Notes under the pieces: model-generated
Told to the model about the DNA's origin: nothing
Database searches by the model: none
Seen by the model: the letters and a program-made list of their open reading frames with translations, nothing else
Position numbers and translations under genes: made by a program
Virus record (IMG/VR): IMGVR_UViG_3300021964_009390
Span: 124,001-188,000 of that record
Source: a virus
Reading direction: 5' to 3' (one strand)
DNA: 64,000 nucleotides
Part shown: positions 26,154 to 34,147 of the stretch, one piece after another
How positions within the stretch are numbered: the first letter of the stretch is position 1
Layout: each line of letters begins with the position of its first letter

Positions 26154-27809
26154 TTATTTAGTTGAACTGGCTGTAGAACCACTGGTACTACCTGCACCTA
26201 AACTAGGAGCTTGCTTTGCCGGTGATACACTACCTGCACCTAAACTCGGTGCTTGCGGCGACGGGGTGGGAACACCTGGTCCTAGATTTGGAGCTTGTTT
26301 GGCCGGTTTGCCCGGTTTTTTCGAACCACCACCTCCTCCACCTCCAGTCACGGGTGAGGGTTGAGTTGTTACAGGGGGTTTCGGAAGCGGTACTCTGCTA
26401 CCTCCATCACTTCCAACTCTGCTACCACCGGGTTTGCGTCCTGGTATTTCAACTGGTGTTTTTGGAAATTGTTCAGTGTCCGGTTCACCTTCAGGGGTAT
26501 TGGTCGGTGGTGGTGCCGGGTCTGCATCTGGTTCGGATTCTACTTCCGGGTCTGCTTCAGCATATTTTATGACAGCCATGGCCACTTCTTTGACTGATCG
26601 TGTATCCATCAAACCACTCTCTCTAGCTGCCAATCCAATGGCACCTAGACCTAGCATGGATACAGCTGATTTGTCTGGTTCAAGATTTAAAATTTTAGCC
26701 ATTACATTGTCGAATTCATCAGGAAACTCTGGTTCAAAAATTATAGGAGGAAAATAGTCTTTTTGAATTTTTCTGTAGATCTTCCAGCGACTAGTGTTGT
26801 CTCCTGGATCCTTTTTGTTCATTATACCATAAACACCTCCTATTTTGACACGACGTTCAATTTGATCTAACAATCTGTATCGTTCTAATAACGCCTTGAT
26901 CGCTGGATGGTTCATCAGTTTGCCTATAGTCAGTCTAAATCCAGGGTCACGCTTCTCATCATCTGTTTGAGCGCCAAACCCGTGTTCACCTTCATGTGAT
27001 TCTGGACTACCTTCTTCTGGTGGTTGCTCTCGCTTCATGCTACCGGGCTTGTATTTCGCTCGTTTTTCACGTTTTTTGTCACGTGACTGTCTCATTTTAC
27101 TCTTCCGGTTTTTTCTGGCTTCCTCTAGATTCTCTTCCGGTTTCAATTTGAAATCGTCTGGGTTGTTAGGGTCTTTATCACCTATGTTGGGTATGATAGT
27201 TTTGACTCGTAATGTTATTGGTCTGGAGTATGCATTGGAGCTGTTGGCTGAGTTTGCAGTACCATACAATACCAACAGTTGATTGTTGGGTATGTCTAGA
27301 TGGTCAAATTCAAAGTAATACGGATCCGCGTTGGCCATGCCAGTGTTAATTTTACCAAACTCACGTATTTTACCTGTCTCGTCCTCGTACTGACCTTGCC
27401 TGACGGGTAACACAGGTGCACCTTGTTTGTATATTTTCTTGAGTGATTTAAAGGTGTTCATACCACGTTGAACGCTTTTCCAGAAACCTTTTTGTTTTGC
27501 AGCGCCATGCACTCCAGTTCCTAGTTGGTCATGATGAGCATCCGGGTCTTTCAATCGGTCAGCAGTACCTGGGTTTTGTCTGTCCATCACCTCATCACTG
27601 GTGGTAGTCAATATGTTACCTTCCGCATCCTGAGGTGCGCGGATTTTTTGATCTCCAGTCTCACCACTAGGTTCTAATTGACCCTTCAGTTTGCTATCTT
27701 CTCTGTCGCTAGATATTTTTTGTTTTGCGTCATTAACTTCATCCTCGTCATAGCCGTATTTGTCTATACCCTCGACAAGATTTTTAATTTTCTTGAAATG
27801 TTTGTTCAT
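26154..27809 (-). CDS. Large late protein with Gly/Pro repeat tail, probable internal head protein
   Basis: A 551-residue protein. The N-terminus MNKHFKKIKNLVEGIDKYG fits a capsid-targeting leader with an L-V-E/G site. Residues 60-130 are polar; 215-260 are very basic (RKNRKSKMRQSRDKKREKR), suitable for DNA contact. Residues 275-410 look folded, with an LLERYRLLDQIERRVKIGGVY segment. From about 420 on it is Pro/Gly-rich with a Gly run and three copies of a QAPxLGxG unit near 505-540. It overlaps the upstream gene by 4 nt. No family recognised. Confidence 0.6.
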   Translation of the reverse strand: MNKHFKKIKNLVEGIDKYGYDEDEVNDAKQKISSDREDSKLKGQLEPSGETGDQKIRAPQDAEGNILTTTSDEVMDRQNPGTADRLKDPDAHHDQLGTGVHGAAKQKGFWKSVQRGMNTFKSLKKIYKQGAPVLPVRQGQYEDETGKIREFGKINTGMANADPYYFEFDHLDIPNNQLLVLYGTANSANSSNAYSRPITLRVKTIIPNIGDKDPNNPDDFKLKPEENLEEARKNRKSKMRQSRDKKREKRAKYKPGSMKREQPPEEGSPESHEGEHGFGAQTDDEKRDPGFRLTIGKLMNHPAIKALLERYRLLDQIERRVKIGGVYGIMNKKDPGDNTSRWKIYRKIQKDYFPPIIFEPEFPDEFDNVMAKILNLEPDKSAVSMLGLGAIGLAARESGLMDTRSVKEVAMAVIKYAEADPEVESEPDADPAPPPTNTPEGEPDTEQFPKTPVEIPGRKPGGSRVGSDGGSRVPLPKPPVTTQPSPVTGGGGGGGSKKPGKPAKQAPNLGPGVPTPSPQAPSLGAGSVSPAKQAPSLGAGSTSGSTASSTK

Positions 27810-28219
27810 GACATTAAAAACAGTTTACTGATTTTCTCAAATTCTTCTCGCTCCACACCCCGTTCCTTGAGAAACGCTTCCAAGTGTTGAATGTCTCCAG
27901 CGTTGATTATGTTGTAGTGTGACGCTTCATCACAATCGTCTCTTTTTACATCACTCAAATAGTTCATCACGAATTGCTTGAACATCTCGAATGTACCTCC
28001 GTGAGGTTCCACTTGATCCGGAGACAGTTCGATAGTGTTTTGGTCCATGTCTGGTGCCATCACCATCACACGTAACATTCCTTCGTTCTCTTCTATAATA
28101 TAACCTTCATACGGTAGAGAGTCAGACGGAGATTGATGATCACGTGGATCAGTTTTCATACGAACACGCTTGAGTTGTGTGTTGTTCAACGCGTTCTCTA
28201 CAACATGGTGAAATTTCAT
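27806..28219 (-). CDS. Late hypothetical protein, 137 residues
   Basis: An acidic 137-residue protein beginning MKFHHVVENALNN, again an M-K-x-x leader form. The middle reads EGYIIEENEGMLRVMVMAPD and then DQNTIELSPDQVEPHG, which looks like a small beta domain; the C-terminus is helical. The ATG stands 6 nt after a CATAAATA late box. It is the first gene of the late unit that runs to 24564 and overlaps the next gene by 4 nt. Confidence 0.6.
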   Translation of the reverse strand: MKFHHVVENALNNTQLKRVRMKTDPRDHQSPSDSLPYEGYIIEENEGMLRVMVMAPDMDQNTIELSPDQVEPHGGTFEMFKQFVMNYLSDVKRDDCDEASHYNIINAGDIQHLEAFLKERGVEREEFEKISKLFLMS

Positions 28220-28225
28220 TACAAT

Positions 28226-28233
28226 TATTTATG
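28226..28233 (-). promoter_or_regulatory. T4-type late promoter box (CATAAATA)
   Basis: CATAAATA on the minus strand, 6 nt before the ATG at 28219. It faces away from the folE early promoter in the same 57-bp spacer. Confidence 0.65.
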
Positions 28234-28241
28234 TTTAATAC

Positions 28242-28270
28242 TTGAATATAACTAGGCTTGTGTATATAAT
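28242..28270 (+). promoter_or_regulatory. Sigma-70-like early promoter before folE
   Basis: TTGAAT (28242-28247), 17-nt spacer, TATAAT (28265-28270), then 6 nt to the ATG at 28277. No ribosome binding site fits between. Confidence 0.72.
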
Positions 28271-28276
28271 CATTGT

Positions 28277-28921
28277 ATGGATTACGTAAAATTACAATAC
28301 GCTAACGGTAATCATCCTAGAACACCAGAAGAGCGAGAGAAAATTATAGATAATGCAGCAAAAGCATATGAAGCATACATGGATGCATTATGTTTTGATT
28401 GGAGATCAGACCCTAACAGCGCTGACACACCCAGACGTGTGGCAAAAGCTTTTGTAAATGATCTTGCGGCTGGTTGTTATACTGAACCCCCTAACATCAC
28501 TACATTTGATAATGTAGATCAATACGATGGTTTAGTATTTCAGGGTAATATAAAGACTAACTCGTTTTGTTCACATCATCATTTACCTTTTATAGGACAG
28601 ACGCATGTAGCTTACATACCAGGTAAAGATGGTAAGGTGATCGGGTTGAGTAAATTGAACAGAATAGTCGAGTGGTTCTCTCGTAGACCACAAGTTCAAG
28701 AAAATTTAACCATGCAGGTACATAAGTATATCAATCAAGTATGCGAAGGTAATAACGGTGTTGCGGTGTTAGTTGAAGCTAACCATACATGTGCTGGACT
28801 GAGAGGTATCAAGCATGATAGTACTATGAAAACAGCTCGTATGAGTGGGGCATTTTTAGATAAAAAGGATATTAATACACGACAAGAATTTTACGACTTT
28901 GTAAGAGATTTAAAACGATGA
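28277..28921 (+). CDS. folE: GTP cyclohydrolase I (FolE)
   Basis: Converts GTP to 7,8-dihydroneopterin triphosphate, the entry step to preQ0 and to folate. This 214-residue protein has NSFCSHHHLPFIGQTHVAYIP near 95-115 (zinc ligands C98 and H101), a KVIGLSKLNRIVEWFSRRPQ segment near 120-139 and ANHTCAGLRGIKH near 168-180 with the third ligand C172. Length and motifs fit bacterial FolE. With queD, queE and queC in the window it most likely feeds 7-deazaguanine synthesis. It has its own early promoter within the late minus-strand cluster. Confidence 0.94.
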   Translation: MDYVKLQYANGNHPRTPEEREKIIDNAAKAYEAYMDALCFDWRSDPNSADTPRRVAKAFVNDLAAGCYTEPPNITTFDNVDQYDGLVFQGNIKTNSFCSHHHLPFIGQTHVAYIPGKDGKVIGLSKLNRIVEWFSRRPQVQENLTMQVHKYINQVCEGNNGVAVLVEANHTCAGLRGIKHDSTMKTARMSGAFLDKKDINTRQEFYDFVRDLKR

Positions 28922-29073
28922 AAACTATATTTGATAAAGTTGATACAAAATATTTAGATTGTACATCAGGTACATGTGAGCATGTAGCTCATAATTTTAA
29001 CGGTATACTGTTAGTCACTATTGCATTAGCAATCGTGACTGTAAAAGTATATCAATATTTAAACACCAGATAA
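28918..29073 (+). CDS. Tiny single-span membrane protein, 51 residues
   Basis: A frame too short for usual cut-offs. The ATG overlaps the folE stop (ATGA), and 51 codons run to TAA at 29071-29073. It begins MKTIFDKVDTKYLDCTSGT, has two cysteines near residues 15 and 20, and one hydrophobic span at about 29-48 (GILLVTIALAIVTV), then a short basic end. Coupled translation with folE and the coherent membrane segment support it. Its end overlaps the convergent nucleotidyltransferase gene by 15 bp. Confidence 0.55.
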   Translation: MKTIFDKVDTKYLDCTSGTCEHVAHNFNGILLVTIALAIVTVKVYQYLNTR

Positions 29074-29640
29074 TATACGTTTCACTTGTTCCGGATCTAC
29101 ATGTTCTGGTATATCTGAGACAAACACACTTGGATCGTCAATATTGTTACGTATATTAGATGCGCTGTAAGGTGTTCCGTCAGGCTTGTTTAATATATCA
29201 ACAGCTGTAAGTTGTGGGTCTAATACCTCCACGTTCAATTGTTTAGAATCTGCCCATTTCTTAGCACCAGACCATCTCTTCCAGTCATTGTCTTTCTTAC
29301 TCGCACCAAGTATCACACGTTTACCGTTCAAAGTTTCGAGTGCTAGATACGCAGCTCCTACCGGACTAGGTTGAGGGCTGATCTCTACAGTCACGTTGGG
29401 TAAGTTTGAAACATATAATTCAAATATTTTTTTAGACATTTCTGGAGTTATCACCTGGCCAGTCTTGGTCTTTCTCACACTCTTCTCACTAGGAGCAGAT
29501 ATCAACACCACAACATCATCAGCCATGCCAGAGTAGATGCTCACCATTTGATAATGACCTTTATGCGGTGGTTTGAAGCTTCCAGGTACTAAAGCAATGT
29601 CAGCGCCGGTAGTAACATAATCTTTAAAGCTAGGTATCAT
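29059..29640 (-). CDS. HxGH nucleotidyltransferase (cytidylyltransferase-like), probably packaged
   Basis: A 193-residue protein of the nucleotidylyltransferase superfamily. ALVPGSFKPPHKGHYQMV near residues 16-33 holds the HxGH motif (H26, H29), and TPYSASNIRNN near 156-166 corresponds to the ISSTxxR motif. Family members adenylylate or cytidylylate phosphates (NMN, pantetheine phosphate, glycerol phosphate). The substrate is not readable. The first residues, MIPSFKDYVTTG, precede the core strand and look like the internal-protein leader. The ATG overlaps the HAD gene stop by one base. Confidence 0.8.
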   Translation of the reverse strand: MIPSFKDYVTTGADIALVPGSFKPPHKGHYQMVSIYSGMADDVVVLISAPSEKSVRKTKTGQVITPEMSKKIFELYVSNLPNVTVEISPQPSPVGAAYLALETLNGKRVILGASKKDNDWKRWSGAKKWADSKQLNVEVLDPQLTAVDILNKPDGTPYSASNIRNNIDDPSVFVSDIPEHVDPEQVKRILSGV

Positions 29641-30011
29641 TACATGTCTTTATGTAGTGACCAATCAACTGATCCTAGACCTTCGTTACGTATCAAATCA
29701 ATACCGGTCGCACGTACTCCTGGTTTACCTGGGTCCATATCATTTATCAAGAATCTAGGACCTCTCTCGATCTCCATGATCAGTCTATCATACACAATAT
29801 TATTCTCCGCTAGCTCTTTGACTGTATGATCTCTTAAATATTCCGGTCTGGCTGTAGTTAATATTATCATATGACCTAGATCTTTCCAATAATTCATTTT
29901 ATCGACAACTCCAGACAGGACTTTTGGTTTAGATGTCATGTACGTTTCAAACTTACGATACTCAAATAGAGTACCATCAATATCACAAAATATAGTGTTT
30001 TTCTTTTCCAT
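29640..30011 (-). CDS. HAD-family phosphatase-like protein
   Basis: A 123-residue HAD-fold protein. Motif I is FCDIDGTLFEY at about residues 8-18, motif II IILTTARPEYLRD near 49-61 and motif IV FLINDMDPGKPG near 87-98. It lacks a large cap domain, like polynucleotide 3'-phosphatase or small-molecule HADs. It lies between a KxDG nucleotidyltransferase-like gene and an HxGH nucleotidyltransferase, so it may act in nucleotide or nucleic-acid end repair. It has no capsid-leader-like N-terminus. Confidence 0.75.
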   Translation of the reverse strand: MEKKNTIFCDIDGTLFEYRKFETYMTSKPKVLSGVVDKMNYWKDLGHMIILTTARPEYLRDHTVKELAENNIVYDRLIMEIERGPRFLINDMDPGKPGVRATGIDLIRNEGLGSVDWSLHKDM

Positions 30012-30014
30012 AAA

Positions 30015-31283
30015 TTACCCAAATTTTTTATTAGGATCAAAATTGGCTTTACTAAACTCTAGTCTATCGACTAATTTCACTGCGTTACCTATATGATCAA
30101 CTGCGACAAAACCTTCCGGTTTAGTGACTTTGAAACTACCGTCTTCTTGCTCTATGAAGCTGTCCATTGCTCTTAAATTTGACAATTTGTTTACAAAGAT
30201 ATTTTTAATCTGCATCAATTTTAAATATAAATCGTACATCATCTGTATATTGGATGTGTTTTGCTCTAGAAAATGAACACCACGTTCCATAGCCTCACGC
30301 TTGCGTGTTTGTCCAGCTTCTGTTTTGAGTTTGTCTATTGCTGCAGTGGTTTTGTTGATATATCGCTCCATGAAACTGTTTGCAAATTTAACAGAATCTG
30401 CTTCGAATTCACCTTGAGTTTTTATCGCGCTGTTTATATGAGCTTTGAGTTCAACTTTTAAATCTGATATATGTTCTGTGTCATTTAAAAATTCAAACAC
30501 ATGTTTTATTTGCCAGAAATGATTCCTACATTCACGTATCTTTTCTGTTATGCTGGCTGACTCTTCTGGTGTCAAGTGTATCTGCCCACTCACATCTTTG
30601 AATGTTGCATCATCAAACCAAACGCTGCTATGCTCTGTGAGTCTGTTGGCTTTGAAACCAAATGTAGCTCCCATGTCATGTATTGTAGGACCACCGGTGT
30701 ACATGGTGTGAAACACAATACCCATGTCTGATTTCAATATTCGTTGGGCGAGCTCCGTGTCAGTTGGTACCGCATAAGAGATTGTGTTAGGTTTGAACAC
30801 TAGATGTTCCTTACCATCGATGGTGGCGCGCCTGATAGAATCTTTTGTATACAGCATGTCTCCTTGTAACACATAACCATCTATGTCGAGATGTTTCAAA
30901 CATTTAAACGCTGTTTTGAGTTTTTTTCTCAACATGCTTTTGTCTTGTTTCGAGTCACCACGCTTCACATCACCATGATTACGATTTATATCCGTGACAC
31001 GTTTGTTCATTTTGGGTATTTTTCCGAATACCGCTTTTGTACCTACGAAAAATCGTCCATCTGCTGGGTCAGTACCACAAAAAATTGCTGGTGCTCCATC
31101 CCATTTTGTTGTTATATCCACCGGATTGGTAGCATGACCTTTGAGTGTATCTAGTAGACCGGTGAACATAGAGAACGCTTGTTCTACACCGTTTTCACCT
31201 AGATTTATCAGTTCATCCTCGATGTGCTCTAGATGAGTGTTTTTACTCTCTACATGTAATACATACTCTTTGAATGTGAACAT
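30015..31283 (-). CDS. DUF6267-like protein with ligase-type KWDG motif, probably packaged
   Basis: A 422-residue protein resembling the DUF6267 family of T4-like marine phages. VDITTKWDGAPAIF at about 55-68 gives K60-W-D-G, the adenylated lysine motif of ATP-dependent ligases and capping enzymes. Downstream are GYVLQGDMLY near 136-145 and EHLVFKPNTISY near 159-170, compatible with motifs IIIa and IV. The C-terminal 180 residues are helical. The leader is MFTFKEYVLHVESK. A late promoter lies 5 nt before the ATG. Covalent nucleotidyl transfer is inferred; the substrate is unknown. Confidence 0.72.
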   Translation of the reverse strand: MFTFKEYVLHVESKNTHLEHIEDELINLGENGVEQAFSMFTGLLDTLKGHATNPVDITTKWDGAPAIFCGTDPADGRFFVGTKAVFGKIPKMNKRVTDINRNHGDVKRGDSKQDKSMLRKKLKTAFKCLKHLDIDGYVLQGDMLYTKDSIRRATIDGKEHLVFKPNTISYAVPTDTELAQRILKSDMGIVFHTMYTGGPTIHDMGATFGFKANRLTEHSSVWFDDATFKDVSGQIHLTPEESASITEKIRECRNHFWQIKHVFEFLNDTEHISDLKVELKAHINSAIKTQGEFEADSVKFANSFMERYINKTTAAIDKLKTEAGQTRKREAMERGVHFLEQNTSNIQMMYDLYLKLMQIKNIFVNKLSNLRAMDSFIEQEDGSFKVTKPEGFVAVDHIGNAVKLVDRLEFSKANFDPNKKFG

Positions 31284-31288
31284 AACAT

Positions 31289-31296
31289 TATTTATG
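31289..31296 (-). promoter_or_regulatory. T4-type late promoter box (CATAAATA)
   Basis: CATAAATA on the minus strand, 5 nt before the ATG at 31283, overlapping the 3' end of the gene upstream. Confidence 0.65.
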
Positions 31297-32809
31297 CTCT
31301 CACACCAATACCAATACCTTTGTTACGTGAATCAACACCGGCATTCTGCACCACAATGTCTGGATTGTTCACAAGTTGCCTGTATACAGACAGCAATTGT
31401 TGACCGGCATCGTTGCTAGGGTCAAATTTGATGTTACTCGCGTTCATTGTAGTTGGGTTCAATACTAGTATTCTATCAAATTTATCAACTGATTGATAGG
31501 AAGTCGCTTGCAAAGCAGCTTGCAAGGTTTGTAATGTGTGTTGACCTAGTGATTTCCCGCGACTCACTTGCTTGCTTATGTTGGTGAGTTGATCTTTAAA
31601 CTCGACTTTGCGAAATATTTTCTCGAGCGCGGAAATTAATGAAGCTACAGAACCCGGGTCCATTTCCTCTGTTCTCATCTCTACAAATATCTCGGCTAGC
31701 TCCCGAGGTGTCATGCCCCAGTCATGATTGAACATGTACTGCGCGCTGTCTTGCCAGTTGTAATCCATACTGTCTGTGCTCAATCCGCTCAGCCTGTCTA
31801 GTCGATTGAATATATAGCTCATGTTTTTTACAAACGTCATTTTAGGTTGTAATGGGACCCCTTCTCCAAGTTTGTCATACCCTATCTGTAAATTGTTTTT
31901 TATTATGTCAATATTGATAGTACGTTTTGCATCTTGTAAGGATTCTAGATTTTTCAACAGCTGCTCGATTGGTCCGTTGAGTTCTAGAGTGTCTTCAGTC
32001 GGATTTTTTAGAAATTTGTTCTTGAACGTGTTTACATTTTTCAATGTCTCTTTCGCTTTAATTGACAGTTCTTTACGTATGATTGGTGTTTCTGCTTGTG
32101 AGAAGTGCTGACCGGTACCTCGGTTCACCAGCGTGTTGATATACTTGCTACCACCATCTCTACCGATGCCTTTGGTGTAATCGCTCTTACCTAGGCGACC
32201 ACCGGCTCCTTTTATCTCCAGTTCCATATCACCAATTCTTAGATCACCTACAGCACCTTTGACTGCGTTAGTGAACATGGTTAGACTAACTTCACCCGGA
32301 CCTACACTCACGGTGTTTATTTTGGGTTGTACTTTGAAGGTGAGTTCCTTGAACAATTGTTTGAAATTTTTAGTCAACTTGTGTGCCAGCGGGTCCACAG
32401 CATCATACAGGCTCCACACACCGGGTTTGTTCACATGTGACTCTAGTTTACCTAAAGAGCTTCCAGGGTTCTTTTTCTTCTCCACAAGCTTGTTCAACAC
32501 TTGTACATCAATGTCATATCCTAGAAATATCTCCAGTACCAACGTGTCGATCTCTGGTATCTCTTCCCATTGACCAAGTCGGAGCAACTGTTTCACTAGA
32601 TTTTCAACCCCACCATCAGCTTTGCTCAACACCAAACGTTTCAATTGCTGATAATAATCATCAGGTATGGCTCCTAGTTGCTCTTGAGTACCACCTTGAG
32701 GTACTCCGATTATTTCCACACTCTCGTTGACAGGTGTACGTGATTCTGCATACACATCTTTCAACGACTTGTATTTAAAAGGTTTCTTCGATGGTGGTAG
32801 ATAGTTCAT
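31292..32809 (-). CDS. Late protein with a PD-(D/E)xK-like nuclease signature
   Basis: A 505-residue protein. SVGPGEVSLTMF (E173), AVGDLRIG (D189) and DMELEIKGAGGRLG (E198, K200) fit the alpha-helix Glu, Asp and ExK order of PD-(D/E)xK nucleases. The flanking GPGE and KGxGGRLG segments are ones I associate with a conserved marine phage protein. The remaining chain is mostly helical. The N-terminal 30 residues are Lys/Pro-rich and then reach an NES site. No late box is certain; the gene overlaps its upstream neighbour by 4 nt. Nuclease activity is inferred. Confidence 0.65.
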   Translation of the reverse strand: MNYLPPSKKPFKYKSLKDVYAESRTPVNESVEIIGVPQGGTQEQLGAIPDDYYQQLKRLVLSKADGGVENLVKQLLRLGQWEEIPEIDTLVLEIFLGYDIDVQVLNKLVEKKKNPGSSLGKLESHVNKPGVWSLYDAVDPLAHKLTKNFKQLFKELTFKVQPKINTVSVGPGEVSLTMFTNAVKGAVGDLRIGDMELEIKGAGGRLGKSDYTKGIGRDGGSKYINTLVNRGTGQHFSQAETPIIRKELSIKAKETLKNVNTFKNKFLKNPTEDTLELNGPIEQLLKNLESLQDAKRTINIDIIKNNLQIGYDKLGEGVPLQPKMTFVKNMSYIFNRLDRLSGLSTDSMDYNWQDSAQYMFNHDWGMTPRELAEIFVEMRTEEMDPGSVASLISALEKIFRKVEFKDQLTNISKQVSRGKSLGQHTLQTLQAALQATSYQSVDKFDRILVLNPTTMNASNIKFDPSNDAGQQLLSVYRQLVNNPDIVVQNAGVDSRNKGIGIGVRA

Positions 32810-33282
32810 GTGTTTATATTAACATCACTATATTTTTTCATCAACTGTATAAATTTATTCAACATGCCTTTGCGGTTGTTCTCGTTGATTGAATTCATGG
32901 CATCATGCACACTCTCGATACGATCCTCGTTATCACCACGGGTCTGTTGATTGTTGATGATGCTCAAGATGTCCTGTTTGACTTGCTCTGCATTTTCTTG
33001 ATTTATCTCCGGTTGGTCTATCTTGCTCAAGGTGCTCAAGTCAGAATCTTCGATATTTATGACCAGAGCTTTGAGCAACAAGCGTACCAGTGTAACTTCT
33101 GCTGCTGGTGACAGATTGGCTGGTGGGCTAGCGTCTGGTTGTTCCCCAGCGCCTGGCGCTGGACTAGGAGGTGGTGCTCCCGGGGCTGGTGCTGGTGCAG
33201 CAGCTTCCGGTGGTGGTGCGCCTGCTTCTGGTTGCTCACTAATTCCAACTAGTTCGTTGATCAACGAGTTGAAATTTTTCAT
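32806..33282 (-). CDS. Pro/Ala-rich late protein, probable prohead core or internal protein
   Basis: A 158-residue protein starting MKNFNSLINELVGISEQ, a leader with I-N-E and I-S-E sites. Residues 18-60 are Pro/Ala/Gly repeats; the rest is helical and acidic. This shape, leader, low-complexity and helix, is like small prohead core or internal proteins of T4-like phages. The ATG at 33282 overlaps the TGA of the upstream gene. Confidence 0.6.
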   Translation of the reverse strand: MKNFNSLINELVGISEQPEAGAPPPEAAAPAPAPGAPPPSPAPGAGEQPDASPPANLSPAAEVTLVRLLLKALVINIEDSDLSTLSKIDQPEINQENAEQVKQDILSIINNQQTRGDNEDRIESVHDAMNSINENNRKGMLNKFIQLMKKYSDVNINT

Positions 33283-33551
33283 CAAGCTCCCATTTGTTTG
33301 GCTTTGTCTCTGCTGCTTTGAGCAGTAGATTGTGCTTTTTGAGTACGAGCACCGGCAAGTTCTTGACGTGCAGACTGAGCGTCAGTTTCCGCGTCATGAG
33401 CGGTGTCCTCAGCTTTGTCAGTTTGTTGTTTAGCTGCTTGGATCTCTTTCTCTTGATCAGCATTATCTTTCTCAGTCTCGTCTTCTTCCGCCTCGAGGGC
33501 GATGCCAAGTCGGTTGTATTGATCTTCTATGATTTGTTCGAAACGTTTCAT
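33282..33551 (-). CDS. Short coiled-coil late protein, probable prohead core or internal protein
   Basis: An 89-residue, very acidic and Gln/Ala-rich protein predicted to be one long helix. MKRFEQIIEDQYNRLG is the leader, with an I-I-E site, and residues 20-85 have few hydrophobics but regular Ala/Gln/Glu spacing. This resembles T4 gp67/gp68-type core proteins in size and charge, though no direct similarity is claimed. A late box lies 5 nt before the ATG. An overlapping frame on the same strand is a composition artefact. Confidence 0.6.
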   Translation of the reverse strand: MKRFEQIIEDQYNRLGIALEAEEDETEKDNADQEKEIQAAKQQTDKAEDTAHDAETDAQSARQELAGARTQKAQSTAQSSRDKAKQMGA

Positions 33552-33556
33552 GATAT

Positions 33557-33564
33557 TATTTATG
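33557..33564 (-). promoter_or_regulatory. T4-type late promoter box (CATAAATA)
   Basis: CATAAATA on the minus strand, 5 nt before the ATG at 33551, heading the coiled-coil and Pro/Ala-rich genes. Confidence 0.65.
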
Positions 33565-33582
33565 TTATGATGTTGTATTTAT

Positions 33583-34137
33583 CTAGATTAACACTTGTTT
33601 GAGTCGTTGATTGTCGAAGAAATCTCTTGACAACCCGGTCAACCCATGTTTTTCAACATGCTTCTTCATTTTATATAAATTGTATGTTTGATCGTTATGT
33701 ATCTCGCTCAACAACTCGATTGTTTCACCGTCTCTACTGTTCACAAGATTTTTAAACTGGTCAAAATCTACACACGACACGTGATATTTGATACCGATTG
33801 CTGATTTCATGAACTTGAACAGACTGATCATAAATTCACTCAACGGTTGTTTAGTGTAATATTGACTCAATTCAATTTGATTTAATTTAGATCTATCGAT
33901 GTACATGACTGGTCGTTCATGAGATGCTTTAAAAGATAGAATAAAATCACACACACTACTGAATATATGATGCGATGTAGCTACATGAACATCGTTTTGA
34001 AATTTATCCGCGTCGATCGGACTAATACCGTGATCGTACAGCTCATCGACGATGTCAATCGAACGATCCGTACAGAAGTAACTAGTATAATCGATTATAT
34101 TTATATTAAACCGGTCAACGACGGTATTTCTCAGCAT
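33583..34137 (-). CDS. Hypothetical protein, 184 residues
   Basis: Not recognised. A long frame opens at 34305, but the ATG at 34137 (MLRNTVVDRFNINI) avoids a 158-nt overlap with the upstream nuclease-like gene and is chosen. The protein is soluble with alternating helical and strand segments (ERPVMYIDRSKL near 90-101, GIKYHVSCVDFDQF near 128-141) and a basic helical end. No catalytic signature is clear. Confidence 0.55.
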   Translation of the reverse strand: MLRNTVVDRFNINIIDYTSYFCTDRSIDIVDELYDHGISPIDADKFQNDVHVATSHHIFSSVCDFILSFKASHERPVMYIDRSKLNQIELSQYYTKQPLSEFMISLFKFMKSAIGIKYHVSCVDFDQFKNLVNSRDGETIELLSEIHNDQTYNLYKMKKHVEKHGLTGLSRDFFDNQRLKQVLI

Positions 34138-34147
34138 GGCTTTTATA

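Noticed and set aside
26216-26757. Several plus-strand open frames opposite the Gly/Pro-rich end of the 551-residue protein
   Set aside because: They mirror a repetitive coding region in antisense and lack any promoter box or coherent protein pattern.
33057-33508. Alternative minus-strand frames over the Pro/Ala-rich and coiled-coil genes
   Set aside because: They arise from low-complexity composition, overlap real genes with leaders and late promoters, and their translations are repetitive and basic without a fold.
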